A program made the translations under genes and the position numbers. This document shows, piece by piece, positions 5,310 to 5,643 of a stretch of DNA of 5,643 nt. Position 1 is the stretch's first letter. Each line of letters begins with the position of its first letter. The DNA lies in the NCBI GenBank assembly GCA_024636395.1, contig JAGXHD010000242.1:1-5643 (forward strand), in the 5' to 3' direction. Source of the stretch: Sulfitobacter sp. GTDB lineage: Bacteria > Pseudomonadota > Alphaproteobacteria > Rhodobacterales > Rhodobacteraceae. The notes beneath the pieces are model-generated. The model did no database searches and was not told the DNA's origin. It worked only from the letters and a program-made list of their open reading frames with translations.

Positions 5310-5643
5310 ATGCCGATCAGCCCAGAGCAACAAGCCGAAATCGACGAGCTGCGGGCCACGCCGCAGCCCACACTGCGCGCGGTCAGTCCGGGGATGGAGA
5401 GCCACCTCTATACCGCCTATCCCGTCCTCGATCACGGCTTTATCCGGGTCATCGACTATATGGGCGACGATGCCGCCATCTGTCAGGCCGCGCGCGTGAG
5501 CTACGGCAAGGGCACCAAATCAGTCCAGAACGACGAGGGGCTGATCCGCTATCTGATGCGCCATTGGCATTCGACCCCCTTCGAGATGTGCGAGATCAAA
5601 CTCCACGTCAAACTGCCCGTGTTCGTCGCGCGCCAGTGGATCC
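5310..5643 (+). CDS. thyX: FAD-dependent thymidylate synthase ThyX (5' part, 3' end beyond the right edge)
   Basis: The first 111 residues are present. ThyX makes dTMP from dUMP using methylenetetrahydrofolate, FAD and NADPH, and replaces ThyA in many bacteria. The start ATG has a good Shine-Dalgarno (AGAAGGA at 5295-5301). Family-typical segments are DHGFIRVIDYMGDDAAICQAARVSYGKGTK (41-70 in part) and RYLMRHWHSTPFEMCEIKLHV (about 80-100), followed by KLPVFVARQWI (101-111). HSTPFE corresponds to the conserved H-x-x-P-F-E region, and the FVARQW segment normally leads directly into the RHRx7S signature, which falls just past the window edge. It is transcribed divergently from the lipoprotein gene and appears unrelated to it in function. 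Nothing in the visible part looks damaged. Confidence 0.95.
   Translation, partial: MPISPEQQAEIDELRATPQPTLRAVSPGMESHLYTAYPVLDHGFIRVIDYMGDDAAICQAARVSYGKGTKSVQNDEGLIRYLMRHWHSTPFEMCEIKLHVKLPVFVARQWI

Overview
The window is a GC-rich bacterial chromosome fragment, and everything recognisable in it points to an alphaproteobacterium of the Rhodobacteraceae/Roseobacter type. The evidence is the codon use, the ThyX sequence style, the tandem DUF1194 genes and the Tat-type YHS-domain protein. The taxonomic call is inference from protein style, not from a marker gene. I see no tRNA, rRNA, CRISPR array, insertion sequence or phage gene.

Layout from right to left, the direction in which most genes are read: (1) 5310-5643 (+) is the 5' part of thyX, the flavin-dependent thymidylate synthase, running off the right edge. 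(2) 5104-5309 is a divergent promoter region. (3) 5103-4024 (-) is a lipoprotein with a perfect lipobox and a TbpB-like C-terminal beta-barrel pattern. Two bases later, 4021-2579 (-) encodes a Slam-type (DUF560/PF04575-like) TPR plus outer-membrane beta-barrel protein. Together they look like a surface-lipoprotein export pair. (4) 2578-2474 is a short promoter/operator region with a palindrome over a good candidate promoter. (5) 2473-1 (-) starts with glyoxalase I (gloA), followed by two paralogous exported von Willebrand-like DUF1194 proteins. The junctions overlap (TTGGTAA and GTGA), so the three form a translationally coupled operon. (6) 615-473 is an intergenic region with a striking 36-bp nested dyad. 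(7) 472-1 (-) is a Tat-exported YHS-domain protein that runs off the left edge with only its C-terminal tail likely missing.

How the parts may work together: the lipoprotein is probably made as a prelipoprotein, lipidated at Cys17, carried to the outer membrane and flipped to the surface by its Slam partner. Its ligand is unknown. There is no TonB-dependent receptor beside it, unlike classical tbpA-tbpB loci. The gloA operon couples a cytosolic methylglyoxal-detoxifying enzyme to two periplasmic proteins that keep MIDAS-like metal-binding motifs; why they are coupled is not known. The most interesting part is the Slam/lipoprotein pair, followed by the DUF1194 tandem and the nested dyad.
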